Source: Ellagibacter isourolithinifaciens
GTDB taxonomy: Bacteria > Actinomycetota > Coriobacteriia > Coriobacteriales > Eggerthellaceae
Length of the DNA: 32,601 nucleotides
NCBI RefSeq assembly: GCF_008831035.1
Contig: NZ_WAJR01000027.1
Coordinates: forward strand, 1 to 32,601
Direction of reading: 5' to 3'
The position numbers were made by a program, and so were the translations under genes. The notes beneath the pieces are model-generated. The model made no database searches and was not told where the DNA came from. It saw nothing but the letters and a program-made list of their open reading frames with translations. Below, piece after piece: positions 1-6,587 of the stretch (positions are counted from its first letter, which is position 1; every line of letters starts with the position of its first letter).

Positions 1-81
1 TACGTCGCGCCCGTGGCCCTCCTCGTAGAGTTCGACGGCGCGCCGTCGAACCCCCGCATCGTAAAGCGGTCTTCCAGACAT
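1..81 (-). CDS. IS3-like transposase (OrfA-type), 5' fragment cut by window edge
   Basis: Reading leftward from the ATG at 81, 27 codons are open and begin MSGRPLYDAGVRRRAVELYE. The basic start followed by a short charged helix resembles the helix-turn-helix beginning of IS3-family OrfA transposases, which bind the element's ends. The gene runs off the left edge, so the rest of the DNA-binding domain and any OrfB integrase are not visible. A GGGAGG ribosome site lies about 7 nt before the ATG and sits inside a hairpin. The IS3 assignment is inferred from this short stretch plus the TGA...ACA-type end just upstream; other HTH transposase families cannot be excluded. Confidence 0.6.
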   Translation of the reverse strand, partial: MSGRPLYDAGVRRRAVELYEEGHGRDV

Positions 82-87
82 AAAGAA

Positions 88-121
88 GCCTCCCATTTCT
101 CTTGTCCAAGAACTGGGAGGC
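88..121 (-). promoter_or_regulatory. Hairpin sequestering the transposase ribosome site
   Basis: GCCTCCCA (88-95) and TGGGAGGC (114-121) form a perfect 8-bp stem with an 18-nt loop. On the minus strand the GGGAGG of this stem is the Shine-Dalgarno site for the ATG at 81. An RNA read in from outside the element would therefore hide its ribosome site. IS elements commonly use such hairpins to stop read-through transcripts from making transposase. Confidence 0.5.
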
Positions 122-127
122 AGTTCA
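103..127 (-). mobile_element. Probable terminal inverted repeat of the IS element
   Basis: Read on the minus strand, the segment starts TGAACTGCC and ends TTGGACA directly before the transposase leader. This has the TG...CA edges and spacing from the ORF expected of an IS3-family left end. The other end and any target-site duplication are outside the window, so the exact boundary at 127 is inferred. Confidence 0.5.
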
Positions 128-174
128 TTTCGGGGCTCTTTTTTCGTTGGCTCTGATTTCACTTTAGTATTTTC

Positions 175-233
175 TTGCGTTCAAACGCAATTGGCATGCG
201 TTCAAATTCTAAAGTCTGATTGCACAAATGCAA
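175..233. repeat. Palindrome cluster upstream of htpG
   Basis: A 16-bp near-palindrome TTGCGTTCAAACGCAA (175-190, 7-bp arms with CA between) is followed by a half-site copy TGCGTTCAA (197-205) and a related inverted repeat TTGCACAAATGCAA (220-233). The cluster lies between the IS end and the htpG promoter. It looks like a set of operator sites for an unidentified DNA-binding protein, although its relation to htpG is not shown. Confidence 0.4.
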
Positions 234-267
234 TTGCGAAAAGTTGAGTCTATCGCACTTAGATTAC

Positions 268-295
268 TTGACATGACGTATCGCGTCGTTACAAT
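268..295 (+). promoter_or_regulatory. htpG promoter (sigma-70 type)
   Basis: TTGACA (268-273) and TACAAT (290-295) are separated by 16 bp, a near-consensus housekeeping promoter. Transcription should start near 302, inside the CIRCE-like operator that follows. Confidence 0.8.
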
Positions 296-300
296 GCCTT

Positions 301-327
301 TTAGCACTCAAAGACGGGGACTGCCAA
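301..327 (+). promoter_or_regulatory. CIRCE-like HrcA operator
   Basis: TTAGCACTC (301-309), a 9-nt spacer, then GACTGCCAA (319-327). The left arm is identical to the CIRCE consensus and the right arm matches 7 of 9 bases of GAGTGCTAA, with the exact canonical spacing. It covers the predicted start of transcription, the usual position for HrcA repression of heat-shock genes. Confidence 0.8.
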
Positions 328-372
328 AGCAAAATGCGAAAGCGGTTCTTCGAGAACAGGAAGCGAAACGCC

Positions 373-2322
373 ATGAAGAAATTCAAAACAGAGAGCAAGA
401 AACTGCTCGACCTCATGATCAACTCGATCTACACCAATCGCGAGATCTTCCTTCGCGAGCTTATCTCGAACGCGTCCGATGCGGTCGACAAGCTTTATTT
501 CAAGAGCCTGACGGATTCCGACGTGCAGCTTTCCAAGGATGAGCTGGCCATTCACGTCGGCTTCGACGAGGGTGCTCGCACCATCACCATCTCCGACAAC
601 GGCATCGGCATGACGAAAGACGAGCTCGACAAGAACCTTGGCACCATCGCACACTCCGATTCCCAGGCGTTCAAGACCGACAACGCCGAGCAGCAGGGCG
701 ACGACATCGACATCATCGGCCAGTTCGGCGTCGGCTTCTACTCCAGCTTCATGGTTGCCTCCAAGGTGCGCGTCGTCTCCCGCGCGTTCGGCAGCGACGA
801 GGCGTGGGCGTGGGAATCCGACGGCGTTGAGGGCTACACCATCGCCGAGGCAGAGCGCGCTGAGCACGGCACCGACGTTATCCTTACGCTCAAGGAGAAC
901 ACCGACGAGGACAACTACGACACCTATCTTTCCGAGTACGGCCTGAAGGACCTGATTAAACGCTACAGCAACTACGTGCGCTACCCCATCCAGATGGAGG
1001 TTTCCAAGACGCGCGAGAAGCCGAAGCCCGAAGACGCCGGTGAAGACTACAAGCCCGAGTACGAGACCTACACCGAGACCGACACGATCAACTCGATGAT
1101 TCCCATCTGGAAGCGCAAGAAGTCTGATGTGACCGACGAGGAGTACAACGAGTTCTACAAGACGAACTTCCACGATTTCGCCGACCCTGCGCGCACCGTC
1201 TCGCTGCATGCCGAGGGCGCGTTGACCTACGACGCGCTGCTGTTCGTGCCGAGCCGCGCCCCGTATGACCTGTACAGCAAGGATTTCAAGAAGGGCCTTG
1301 CGCTTTATAGCTCCAACGTGCTCATCATGGACAAGTGCGAAGACCTCCTGCCCGACTACTTCAACTTCGTCCGAGGCATCGTCGACTCGCAGGACCTCAC
1401 GCTCAACATCTCGCGTGAGACGTTGCAGCACAACAGCCAGCTGAAGGCAATCGCCCGCCGCGTTGAGAAGAAGATCAAGTCCGACCTCGAGAACTTCCTC
1501 GAAAAGGATCGCGAGGGCTACGAGAAGTTCTTCGAGAACTTCGGCCGCGGCATGAAGTACGGCCTCTACACCTCCTACGGCACGGCGAAAGACGTGCTGG
1601 GCGACCTGCTCCTCTTCTACTCGGCAAAGCAGAAGAAGATGATCACGTTCAAGGAATACGTGAAGGCTGCCGCCGATGGCCAGGAGACCATTTACTACGC
1701 CACGGGCGACTCCGTCGAGCGCATGGCGCAGCTGCCGATCGTGACGACGGTGCTCGCGAAGGGCTACGACGTGCTGCTGTGCCCCGAGGATGTCGACGAG
1801 TTCTGCATGATGGCCATGTCCGATTACGCTGTGCCCGACGCGGCCGACCCCGACTCGCTCACCGCGTGGCCGCTTAAGAATGTGGGCGGCGAGAACCTCG
1901 GCCTTGAATCCGACGAGGAGAAGAAGGAAGCCGAGGAGACGGCCGAGTCCAACAAAGACCTGTTCGAGGCCATGAAGAGCGCCCTCGACGGCAAGGTGGA
2001 GAAGGTTGCGGTGTCCACGCGCCAGACCGACGCCCCTGCCTTCATCACCACCGAAGGTGGCGTGTCGCTTAAGATGGAGAAGATTCTCGCGGGCGCGCCG
2101 AAGAGCGCCGAGGAGGAGAGCGCGGTGAAATCGCATCGCGTGCTCGAAGTGAACGCGAAGCACCCGGTGTTCGAGGTCATGCAGAAGGCACAGGAAGCGG
2201 GCGACGACGAGAAAGTGAAGCTGTACTCGGGCATCCTGTACGATCAGGCGCTTCTCGTCGAGGGCATTCCGCTGGACGATCCGGTTGCCTACACTGAGGC
2301 GGTTACGAAGTTGATGAAGTAG
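373..2322 (+). CDS. htpG: Chaperone protein HtpG (Hsp90)
   Basis: Cytosolic ATP-driven Hsp90 chaperone of 649 residues, close to the usual length of about 620-640. The GHKL ATPase domain shows ELISNASDAVDKL, SDNGIGM and GQFGVGFYS near the N-terminus; the middle domain holds the conserved NISRETLQ stretch. The start was set at MKKFKTESKKLLDL, matching family N-termini, with AGGAAG at 358-363; an ATG at 334 in the same frame lies at the edge of the operator and adds 13 atypical residues. It is transcribed alone from its own promoter with a CIRCE operator, so HrcA-controlled heat induction is expected. In many bacteria htpG is not in the HrcA regulon, which makes this arrangement notable. Confidence 0.97.
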   Translation: MKKFKTESKKLLDLMINSIYTNREIFLRELISNASDAVDKLYFKSLTDSDVQLSKDELAIHVGFDEGARTITISDNGIGMTKDELDKNLGTIAHSDSQAFKTDNAEQQGDDIDIIGQFGVGFYSSFMVASKVRVVSRAFGSDEAWAWESDGVEGYTIAEAERAEHGTDVILTLKENTDEDNYDTYLSEYGLKDLIKRYSNYVRYPIQMEVSKTREKPKPEDAGEDYKPEYETYTETDTINSMIPIWKRKKSDVTDEEYNEFYKTNFHDFADPARTVSLHAEGALTYDALLFVPSRAPYDLYSKDFKKGLALYSSNVLIMDKCEDLLPDYFNFVRGIVDSQDLTLNISRETLQHNSQLKAIARRVEKKIKSDLENFLEKDREGYEKFFENFGRGMKYGLYTSYGTAKDVLGDLLLFYSAKQKKMITFKEYVKAAADGQETIYYATGDSVERMAQLPIVTTVLAKGYDVLLCPEDVDEFCMMAMSDYAVPDAADPDSLTAWPLKNVGGENLGLESDEEKKEAEETAESNKDLFEAMKSALDGKVEKVAVSTRQTDAPAFITTEGGVSLKMEKILAGAPKSAEEESAVKSHRVLEVNAKHPVFEVMQKAQEAGDDEKVKLYSGILYDQALLVEGIPLDDPVAYTEAVTKLMK

Positions 2323-2394
2323 GCTGCAGGGCGCAGGGCGCGAACGGGGACTCGGCCGCCGAAAGGAGAATCGGGAATCGGTTCAAGAAAACCC

Positions 2395-2423
2395 TTGCGC
2401 TTGCGCGATTGATTCGCTATTAT
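2395..2423 (+). promoter_or_regulatory. tRNA-Thr promoter
   Basis: TTGCGC (2395-2400) and TATTAT (2418-2423) are spaced by 17 bp, placing the start of transcription about 30 nt before the mature tRNA. Confidence 0.65.
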
Positions 2424-2459
2424 CTATTTTCGCGTCTGAAGCTTGTGCTTCACTCGTTT

Positions 2460-2535
2460 GCCAACGTGGCTCAGCTGGTAGAGCAACGCACTCGTAATGC
2501 GTAGGTCAGCGGTTCGAATCCGCTCGTTGGCTCCA
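2460..2535 (+). tRNA. tRNA-Thr (anticodon CGT)
   Basis: A full cloverleaf: acceptor arms GCCAACG (2460-2466) and CGTTGGC (2525-2531), D-arm with GCTCAGCTGGTAGAGC, anticodon loop CTCGTAA giving anticodon CGT (reads ACG, Thr), T-arm with GGTTCGAATCC, and encoded CCA at 2533-2535. No intron. A promoter lies upstream and a terminator directly downstream, so it is a single-gene unit. Confidence 0.97.
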
Positions 2536-2543
2536 GAAACTTA

Positions 2544-2580
2544 CAGGCCGTCGGCATTAAGCTGGCGGCCTGTTTTGTTG
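2544..2580 (+). terminator. Intrinsic terminator of tRNA-Thr
   Basis: CAGGCCG (2544-2550) pairs with CGGCCTG (2566-2572), followed by TTTTGTT. It starts 8 nt after the CCA end. Confidence 0.85.
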
Positions 2581-2633
2581 TCGAGCGCGAGGCGGGCGGA
2601 TATGGTGGTCCTTCCTGGTGGTTTTACCTCCCG

Positions 2634-2709
2634 CTGTCGGACGGGCTTTCTCGTTCGTGTTTTCTTTCGGGGGGAGGGGGGCTGACTCTGCTATTCTCTG
2701 TCGGACGGG
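2634..2709. repeat. 12-bp direct repeat pair
   Basis: CTGTCGGACGGG occurs at 2634-2645 and again at 2698-2709, 64 bp apart, just before the LysR-type gene. LysR regulators often bind their own promoter region, so these could be binding sites, but the sequence lacks the classic T-N11-A core. Confidence 0.35.
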
Positions 2710-2754
2710 GCGCTTTAGAAGGCGACAGCGCTCAAGGTGGAGAAAGGCGGGAGC

Positions 2755-3720
2755 ATGAACATCGAGCATCTGCGTGAATTCGAATACCTCGCCGAGAACC
2801 TGAGCTTCCGCGATACTGCGCGCCATTTCTTCGTGAGTCCGTCGGTTATCAGCCGCCATATTTCGGCTATGGAAGACGAGCTCGGCACCAAACTCTTCGT
2901 CCGCTCGAAGCAATCGGTCGCCATCACTGACGCGGGCACCGTTTTCCTCGACCGATCGAAGGCCATCCTTTCCGAATACAACGCCGCCCTTGCCGAGATG
3001 TCGCGCCTCGACGAAGGCGGAAAGCCCGTGGTGCGCTTGGGCTACTTGCACAATGCGGCGCGCCCGTTCATCCTGCAATTCACGTCGTATCTGAAGGAGC
3101 ATTACCCGGAAATCGAGATCGAGTTCAAGGGCATGCCGTACAAGATGCTCTACACCGCGCTCGATGACAACAGGGCCGACCTCAACATCATGCTCAACGT
3201 GTATTCGCCCCACCAGCAGCGCTATGAGCTCGCGACCATGTATCGCGATCAGTTCTGCGTGGTCGTTCGGGCGAACAGCCGGCTTGCGCGAGACTGCGCC
3301 GACGGCATCGAACTTTCGCGTCTTGTTGGTCTTGACCTGCTCCTTCCAAGCGAGAAGGATTTCCCGGGCCTGCAGGAGCGGATGCGGAAGGTGCTCGAAA
3401 CCGAGCCTTCCCTTCTGATGGAGCGCGCTCGCAGCTTCCGCGACGTCGATTCGATGTACATCTAGGTGGAAACATCCAACAGCGTCGGCATTTCCACAAG
3501 CGCGAACTGGGCATACGGTTCAAGCAAGGTAGTATATCTCCCCATCAAGGGCGTCGATGCCGGCATCGACGTGAACGCCTACATCGGCCGCTCGCTTTCC
3601 GGTCGCACGCTCACGGCATGCAAAGAGGCGCTTGCGAGCTGTCAGGCCTATCTTGAAGATTTCTCTGTGCTCGAAAACGCCCGCGTGCAATGGCGGGCAC
3701 GAGTGAGCGCGCTCTACTAA
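2755..3720 (+). pseudogene. LysR-family transcriptional regulator interrupted by an in-frame TAG
   Basis: The N-terminal winged helix-turn-helix (residues 1-60, MNIEHLREFEYLAENLSFRD, then the SPSVISRHISAMEDELGTKLF recognition region) and the start of the substrate domain are clear. Translation stops at a TAG at 3463-3465 after 236 codons. The same frame continues without a gap to 3720 and supplies the remaining 84 codons (NSVGISTSANWAYGSS and a typical LTTR C-terminal region). Joined, the two parts give about 320 residues, the family norm, so a single base change (for example from CAG or TGG) explains the break. A GTG at 3466 has no good ribosome site. The start at 2755 follows a purine-rich AAAGGCGGGA. 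It may be a true null allele, a sequencing error or, less likely, a suppressed stop. Target genes are unknown. Confidence 0.85.
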
Positions 3721-3810
3721 GCTGGCTGTTGCGCAATCGCAAACGGGGTTGTTCCGCATATTGCAACAACGCTTGCAGAATGCGAATCACCAGGTCGGCG
3801 GGAAGTCGCC

Positions 3811-3816
3811 TACAAT
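3811..3816 (+). promoter_or_regulatory. Likely -10 element of the C-rich small RNA
   Basis: TACAAT at 3811-3816 would start an RNA near 3823, 12 nt before the first hairpin. No good -35 is visible, so the promoter is uncertain. Confidence 0.4.
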
Positions 3817-3822
3817 CATCCC

Positions 3823-3966
3823 AGCGAGAAACATCCGACGGTGTTATCCCCTCCTTACAAAACCGTCGGTTGCACTCCCTTATCCCCTTTGGCTCGTCGC
3901 CCTCCTCAATCCTGTCGGCGAGCCCCTTTAAGGAGCCGTTATCCCCAATGCGGCTCCTTTTTCTTT
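3823..3966 (+). ncRNA. Candidate C-rich-loop regulatory small RNA (LhrC/RsaE-like design)
   Basis: About 144 nt between the LysR remnant and the MurT-GatD gene. Three hairpins stand in a row: CCGACGGT/ACCGTCGG (3835-3842/3862-3869), GGCTCGTCG/CGGCGAGCC (3891-3899/3916-3924) and a terminator (3930-3959). Each loop is rich in C: TATCCCCTCCTT (3846-3857), CCCTCCTC (from 3900) and TTATCCCC (from 3939). The linker between the first two carries ACTCCCTTATCCCC (from 3874). Such UCCC/CCUCC motifs in exposed loops are how LhrC of Listeria and RsaE of Staphylococcus pair with Shine-Dalgarno sites. There is no convincing coding potential. The mRNA targets and the exact 5' end are inference. Confidence 0.55.
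3930..3966 (+). terminator. Intrinsic terminator
   Basis: AAGGAGCCG (3930-3938) pairs perfectly with CGGCTCCTT (3951-3959), followed by a run of T broken by one C. No protein gene ends within 200 bp upstream, which supports a non-coding RNA before it. Confidence 0.9.
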
Positions 3967-4079
3967 GGTTTCTCCGCGCACCTGGGTGCCGTCGCGCAAA
4001 GCCGTTGTACTCTTTTATCGGTACCATTTGATTGCGGGCATATCGCCCGAGAGGTTCGCCGCGTTTGCGAGGAGTGTCC

Positions 4080-6443
4080 ATGTCCATTAGATTTGCCGCA
4101 GCTCAAGCCGTAAGCTCCATTTCGACGTGGGGCTTGAAACACGTGTTCCGCAGGCCGGCGGCAAACTTCCCAGGGAAGATTGCGCTCTATGTGGACCCGC
4201 GTTTGCTCGCGAATCTGCGGGGGAAGCTCACTCGCGGTTCAATCATGGTGGTGGGCACCAACGGGAAGACGACGGTGACCAATCTGCTTGCCGACGTCCT
4301 CGAGGGGTCGGGCGCCCGCGTGGTGTGCAACCGGACGGGCGCGAATCTCGATTCCGGCGTATCGACGGCGCTTCTTCATGCGAAAGAGGCCGATTGGGGC
4401 GTCTTCGAGTCCGACGAGCTGTGGTTGAAGAAGATGACGCCGCAGCTCAAGCCGACCTACGTGCTTCTTCTGAACCTGTTCCGCGACCAGCTCGATCGTT
4501 GCGGCGAAATCGATCGCATCCAGGATAGTATTGTTGAGGCGCTCGCCGCGTCGCCTGAGACCATCCTCGTTTTCAACGCCGACGACCCCCTGTGCGCAAC
4601 CATCGCTAAGCGCGCCTCCGAGCTGCCTGGGCGCGAACGGACGCGCCAGATCGCGTTCGGGGTGAGCGAGAGCATGGGCCTTGCGCAGAACACGGTCTCC
4701 GACGCCACGATGTGCCAGCTGTGCTCGTCGATGTTCGAGTATGACTTCCGCCAATATGGCCAGCTGGGAGCTTGGCATTGCCCGACGTGCGGCTTCTCCC
4801 GCCCTTCGCTCGATTTCGCGGCGCAAAATGTGGAACTTGGCGAGCGCGAGCTTTCCTTCGATATCGCCCGCCCGCAGCCGAACGCGGGCGAGTCCGCGCC
4901 TGCAAGGCCGATCCGCGCGGCATTCAGCGGTGCCTACATGGTGTACAACCTGCTTGCGGTGGGTGTCGCAGCCGACCTTGTGGGCTGCGGAAACGACGCG
5001 ATTCAGGCCGCCATCGAGTCCTTCGATCCGAAGAACGGCCGTCTGCAGCGTTATTCTGTCGAGGGGCGAAGCATCCTGCTCAACCTCGCGAAGAATCCCA
5101 CGGGCTTCAACCAGAACCTCAAGATCATAGAGAAGGACGCTTCTCCTAAAGCGGTCGCTTTCTTCATCAACGACAAAGAGGCTGACGGTCGCGACATCTC
5201 GTGGCTGTGGGATATCGACTTCGAGGAACTTTCGCGCCAGGAGGGCTGCGTCGTGTTCGCCGGGGGTATCCGCGGCAACGACATGCAGGTGCGCTTGAAG
5301 TATGCGGGCATTCCCTCCAAAGTGGTGAAGAACACGCAGGAATTCCTCGATGAACTGGCGAAACTTCCTCATGAGATGAATGCCTACGCCATCGCGAACT
5401 ACACGGCGCTGCCGAGCGTGAAGTCTGCTCTCGATGCTGCGGAAGGCGAGGCTGGCGATCCTGCGCGGGCCGATGGCAGGTCGTCTTCAAGCGCGGATGA
5501 TTCTTCGTCTATCATTGCGGCAGCTCCTGAGCCTGCGCGGGGGGCTCCGCGCGCAGTTCCGCAGCGAAGCGAGGACTGTTTGAGCACGGAGTCCCCCGCG
5601 CAGGATCGGGAGCGGACAGGGTCTAATGAGCGACTGAACGCGGTCGAACCCACCGAGACGGGGGAGTCCCCCGCGCGGGATCAGGAGCGGACTCCCATCG
5701 TAATCGCCCACATGTTTCCCGACCTGCTGAATCTCTACGGCGACGGCGGTAACGTGCGCATTCTGAGCGAGCGTCTTGCATGGCGCGGGATTCCCGTCCA
5801 AGTGAAGCGCGTCGAGTATGGTGAGTCCGTCGACCTCGGCGACGTCGACCTCGTGTTTCTCGGCGGCGGCCCCGACCGCGAGCAGAAACTCGCGTCGGCG
5901 GAGCTCATGCGCATGAAAGACGAGCTCGCCGCCTATGTGAAAGAGGACGGGCCGGTGCTCGCCATTTGCGGTGGGTATCAGATTCTCGGCAAGACCTGGC
6001 TGCTCGGCGACGAGGAGGTCCCCGGGCTCGATATCGTCGGCATCGAGACGCGCCGCCCTGGCACGTCTGCCGATCGCCTCATCGACAACATCGTTCTTTC
6101 TTCGCCTTTGGCGACGCATCCGGTGGTGGGATACGAGAACCACGCGGGCCGAACGTACCTCGCGGAAGGGGTGAAGCCTTTCGGCGCGGTGGTTTCCTCG
6201 GTCGGGCACGGCAACAACGACGCTGACAAGGCCGACGGCGCACTCTGCCGCAAGGTCCTCGGCACCTATCTCCACGGCCCGCTGCTTTCGAAGAACCCGG
6301 AAATCGCCGATTGGCTTTTGGTCGCCGCATGCGAACGCCATGCTCGGCGAACGGGTGAGAGCGAGCCTGCGCTTGCTCGACTCGACGACGCCGAGGAGCT
6401 GGCGGCAAACGCATTCATGGCGGATAAGGCCGGGGCGAAGTAG
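4080..6443 (+). CDS. murT-gatD: Fused lipid II isoglutaminyl synthase (MurT-GatD in one chain)
   Basis: Amidates the alpha-carboxyl of D-Glu in lipid II to D-isoglutamine on the inner face of the membrane, a step needed for efficient peptidoglycan crosslinking. In Staphylococcus and Streptococcus this is a complex of two proteins; here one 787-residue chain holds both. Residues 1 to about 455 are MurT: Mur-ligase ATP loop GTNGKTT (59-65), a Cys4 zinc ribbon (C212, C215, C234, C237) and the DUF1727 end with DISWLWDIDFEELS. Residues about 539-787 are GatD, a class I glutamine amidotransferase with nucleophile C630 in AICGGYQ and H732 in YLHGPLLSKNPEIADWL. The roughly 83-residue linker is Ser/Pro/Arg/Glu-rich and built from repeated DNA. 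The start at 4080 follows CGAGGAG (4068-4074). All catalytic motifs are intact, so an active enzyme is expected. Confidence 0.93.
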   Translation: MSIRFAAAQAVSSISTWGLKHVFRRPAANFPGKIALYVDPRLLANLRGKLTRGSIMVVGTNGKTTVTNLLADVLEGSGARVVCNRTGANLDSGVSTALLHAKEADWGVFESDELWLKKMTPQLKPTYVLLLNLFRDQLDRCGEIDRIQDSIVEALAASPETILVFNADDPLCATIAKRASELPGRERTRQIAFGVSESMGLAQNTVSDATMCQLCSSMFEYDFRQYGQLGAWHCPTCGFSRPSLDFAAQNVELGERELSFDIARPQPNAGESAPARPIRAAFSGAYMVYNLLAVGVAADLVGCGNDAIQAAIESFDPKNGRLQRYSVEGRSILLNLAKNPTGFNQNLKIIEKDASPKAVAFFINDKEADGRDISWLWDIDFEELSRQEGCVVFAGGIRGNDMQVRLKYAGIPSKVVKNTQEFLDELAKLPHEMNAYAIANYTALPSVKSALDAAEGEAGDPARADGRSSSSADDSSSIIAAAPEPARGAPRAVPQRSEDCLSTESPAQDRERTGSNERLNAVEPTETGESPARDQERTPIVIAHMFPDLLNLYGDGGNVRILSERLAWRGIPVQVKRVEYGESVDLGDVDLVFLGGGPDREQKLASAELMRMKDELAAYVKEDGPVLAICGGYQILGKTWLLGDEEVPGLDIVGIETRRPGTSADRLIDNIVLSSPLATHPVVGYENHAGRTYLAEGVKPFGAVVSSVGHGNNDADKADGALCRKVLGTYLHGPLLSKNPEIADWLLVAACERHARRTGESEPALARLDDAEELAANAFMADKAGAK
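5532..5691 (+). repeat. Inverted and direct repeats inside the MurT-GatD linker
   Basis: Arms at 5532-5549 (CCTGCGCGGGGGGCTCCG) and 5587-5604 are inverted copies matching at 17 of 18 bases around a 37-nt centre. The right arm is part of a 29-bp unit (5588-5616) that recurs as a direct repeat at 5663-5691 with 27 of 29 bases identical. A further partial copy, GATCCTGCGCGGG, lies at 5458-5470. All are translated in frame as disordered linker. The layout resembles a small REP/MITE-like palindromic element captured into coding sequence. Confidence 0.7.
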
Positions 6444-6549
6444 GCTTTCGTCTTGTTCGTTCTACCTGCAAAGTAGGGAAGGGGAGCCGAAAATTGTAGG
6501 TTTTCAGTGGGCGTCCTGCGGCTATTTGCCAGAATTGGGGCATCCTCGC

Positions 6550-6578
6550 TTGTCAATAATTAAGGCAGTCGGCAAAAT
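6550..6578 (+). promoter_or_regulatory. Candidate promoter for a leaderless LCP transcript
   Basis: TTGTCA (6550-6555) and CAAAAT (6573-6578) are spaced by 17 bp, so transcription would begin at about 6585-6588, on or beside the ATG at 6588. No ribosome site is present before that ATG. Leaderless mRNAs are common in Actinomycetota. Confidence 0.45.
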
Positions 6579-6587
6579 CTATTTAAC

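Noticed and set aside
301-2163. Long open frame (620 codons) on the minus strand opposite htpG
   Set aside because: It mirrors htpG codon by codon with a His/Val/Leu/Arg-rich product and no family features; long antisense frames are usual in GC-rich genes.
3463-3465. Pyrrolysine or other recoding at the LysR amber codon
   Set aside because: No pyl genes or recoding signal are seen and LysR proteins have no such residue; a point mutation is simpler.
3841-4113. Small plus-strand ORFs across the small-RNA region
   Set aside because: No ribosome sites, no conserved features, and they run through the perfect terminator at 3930-3966.
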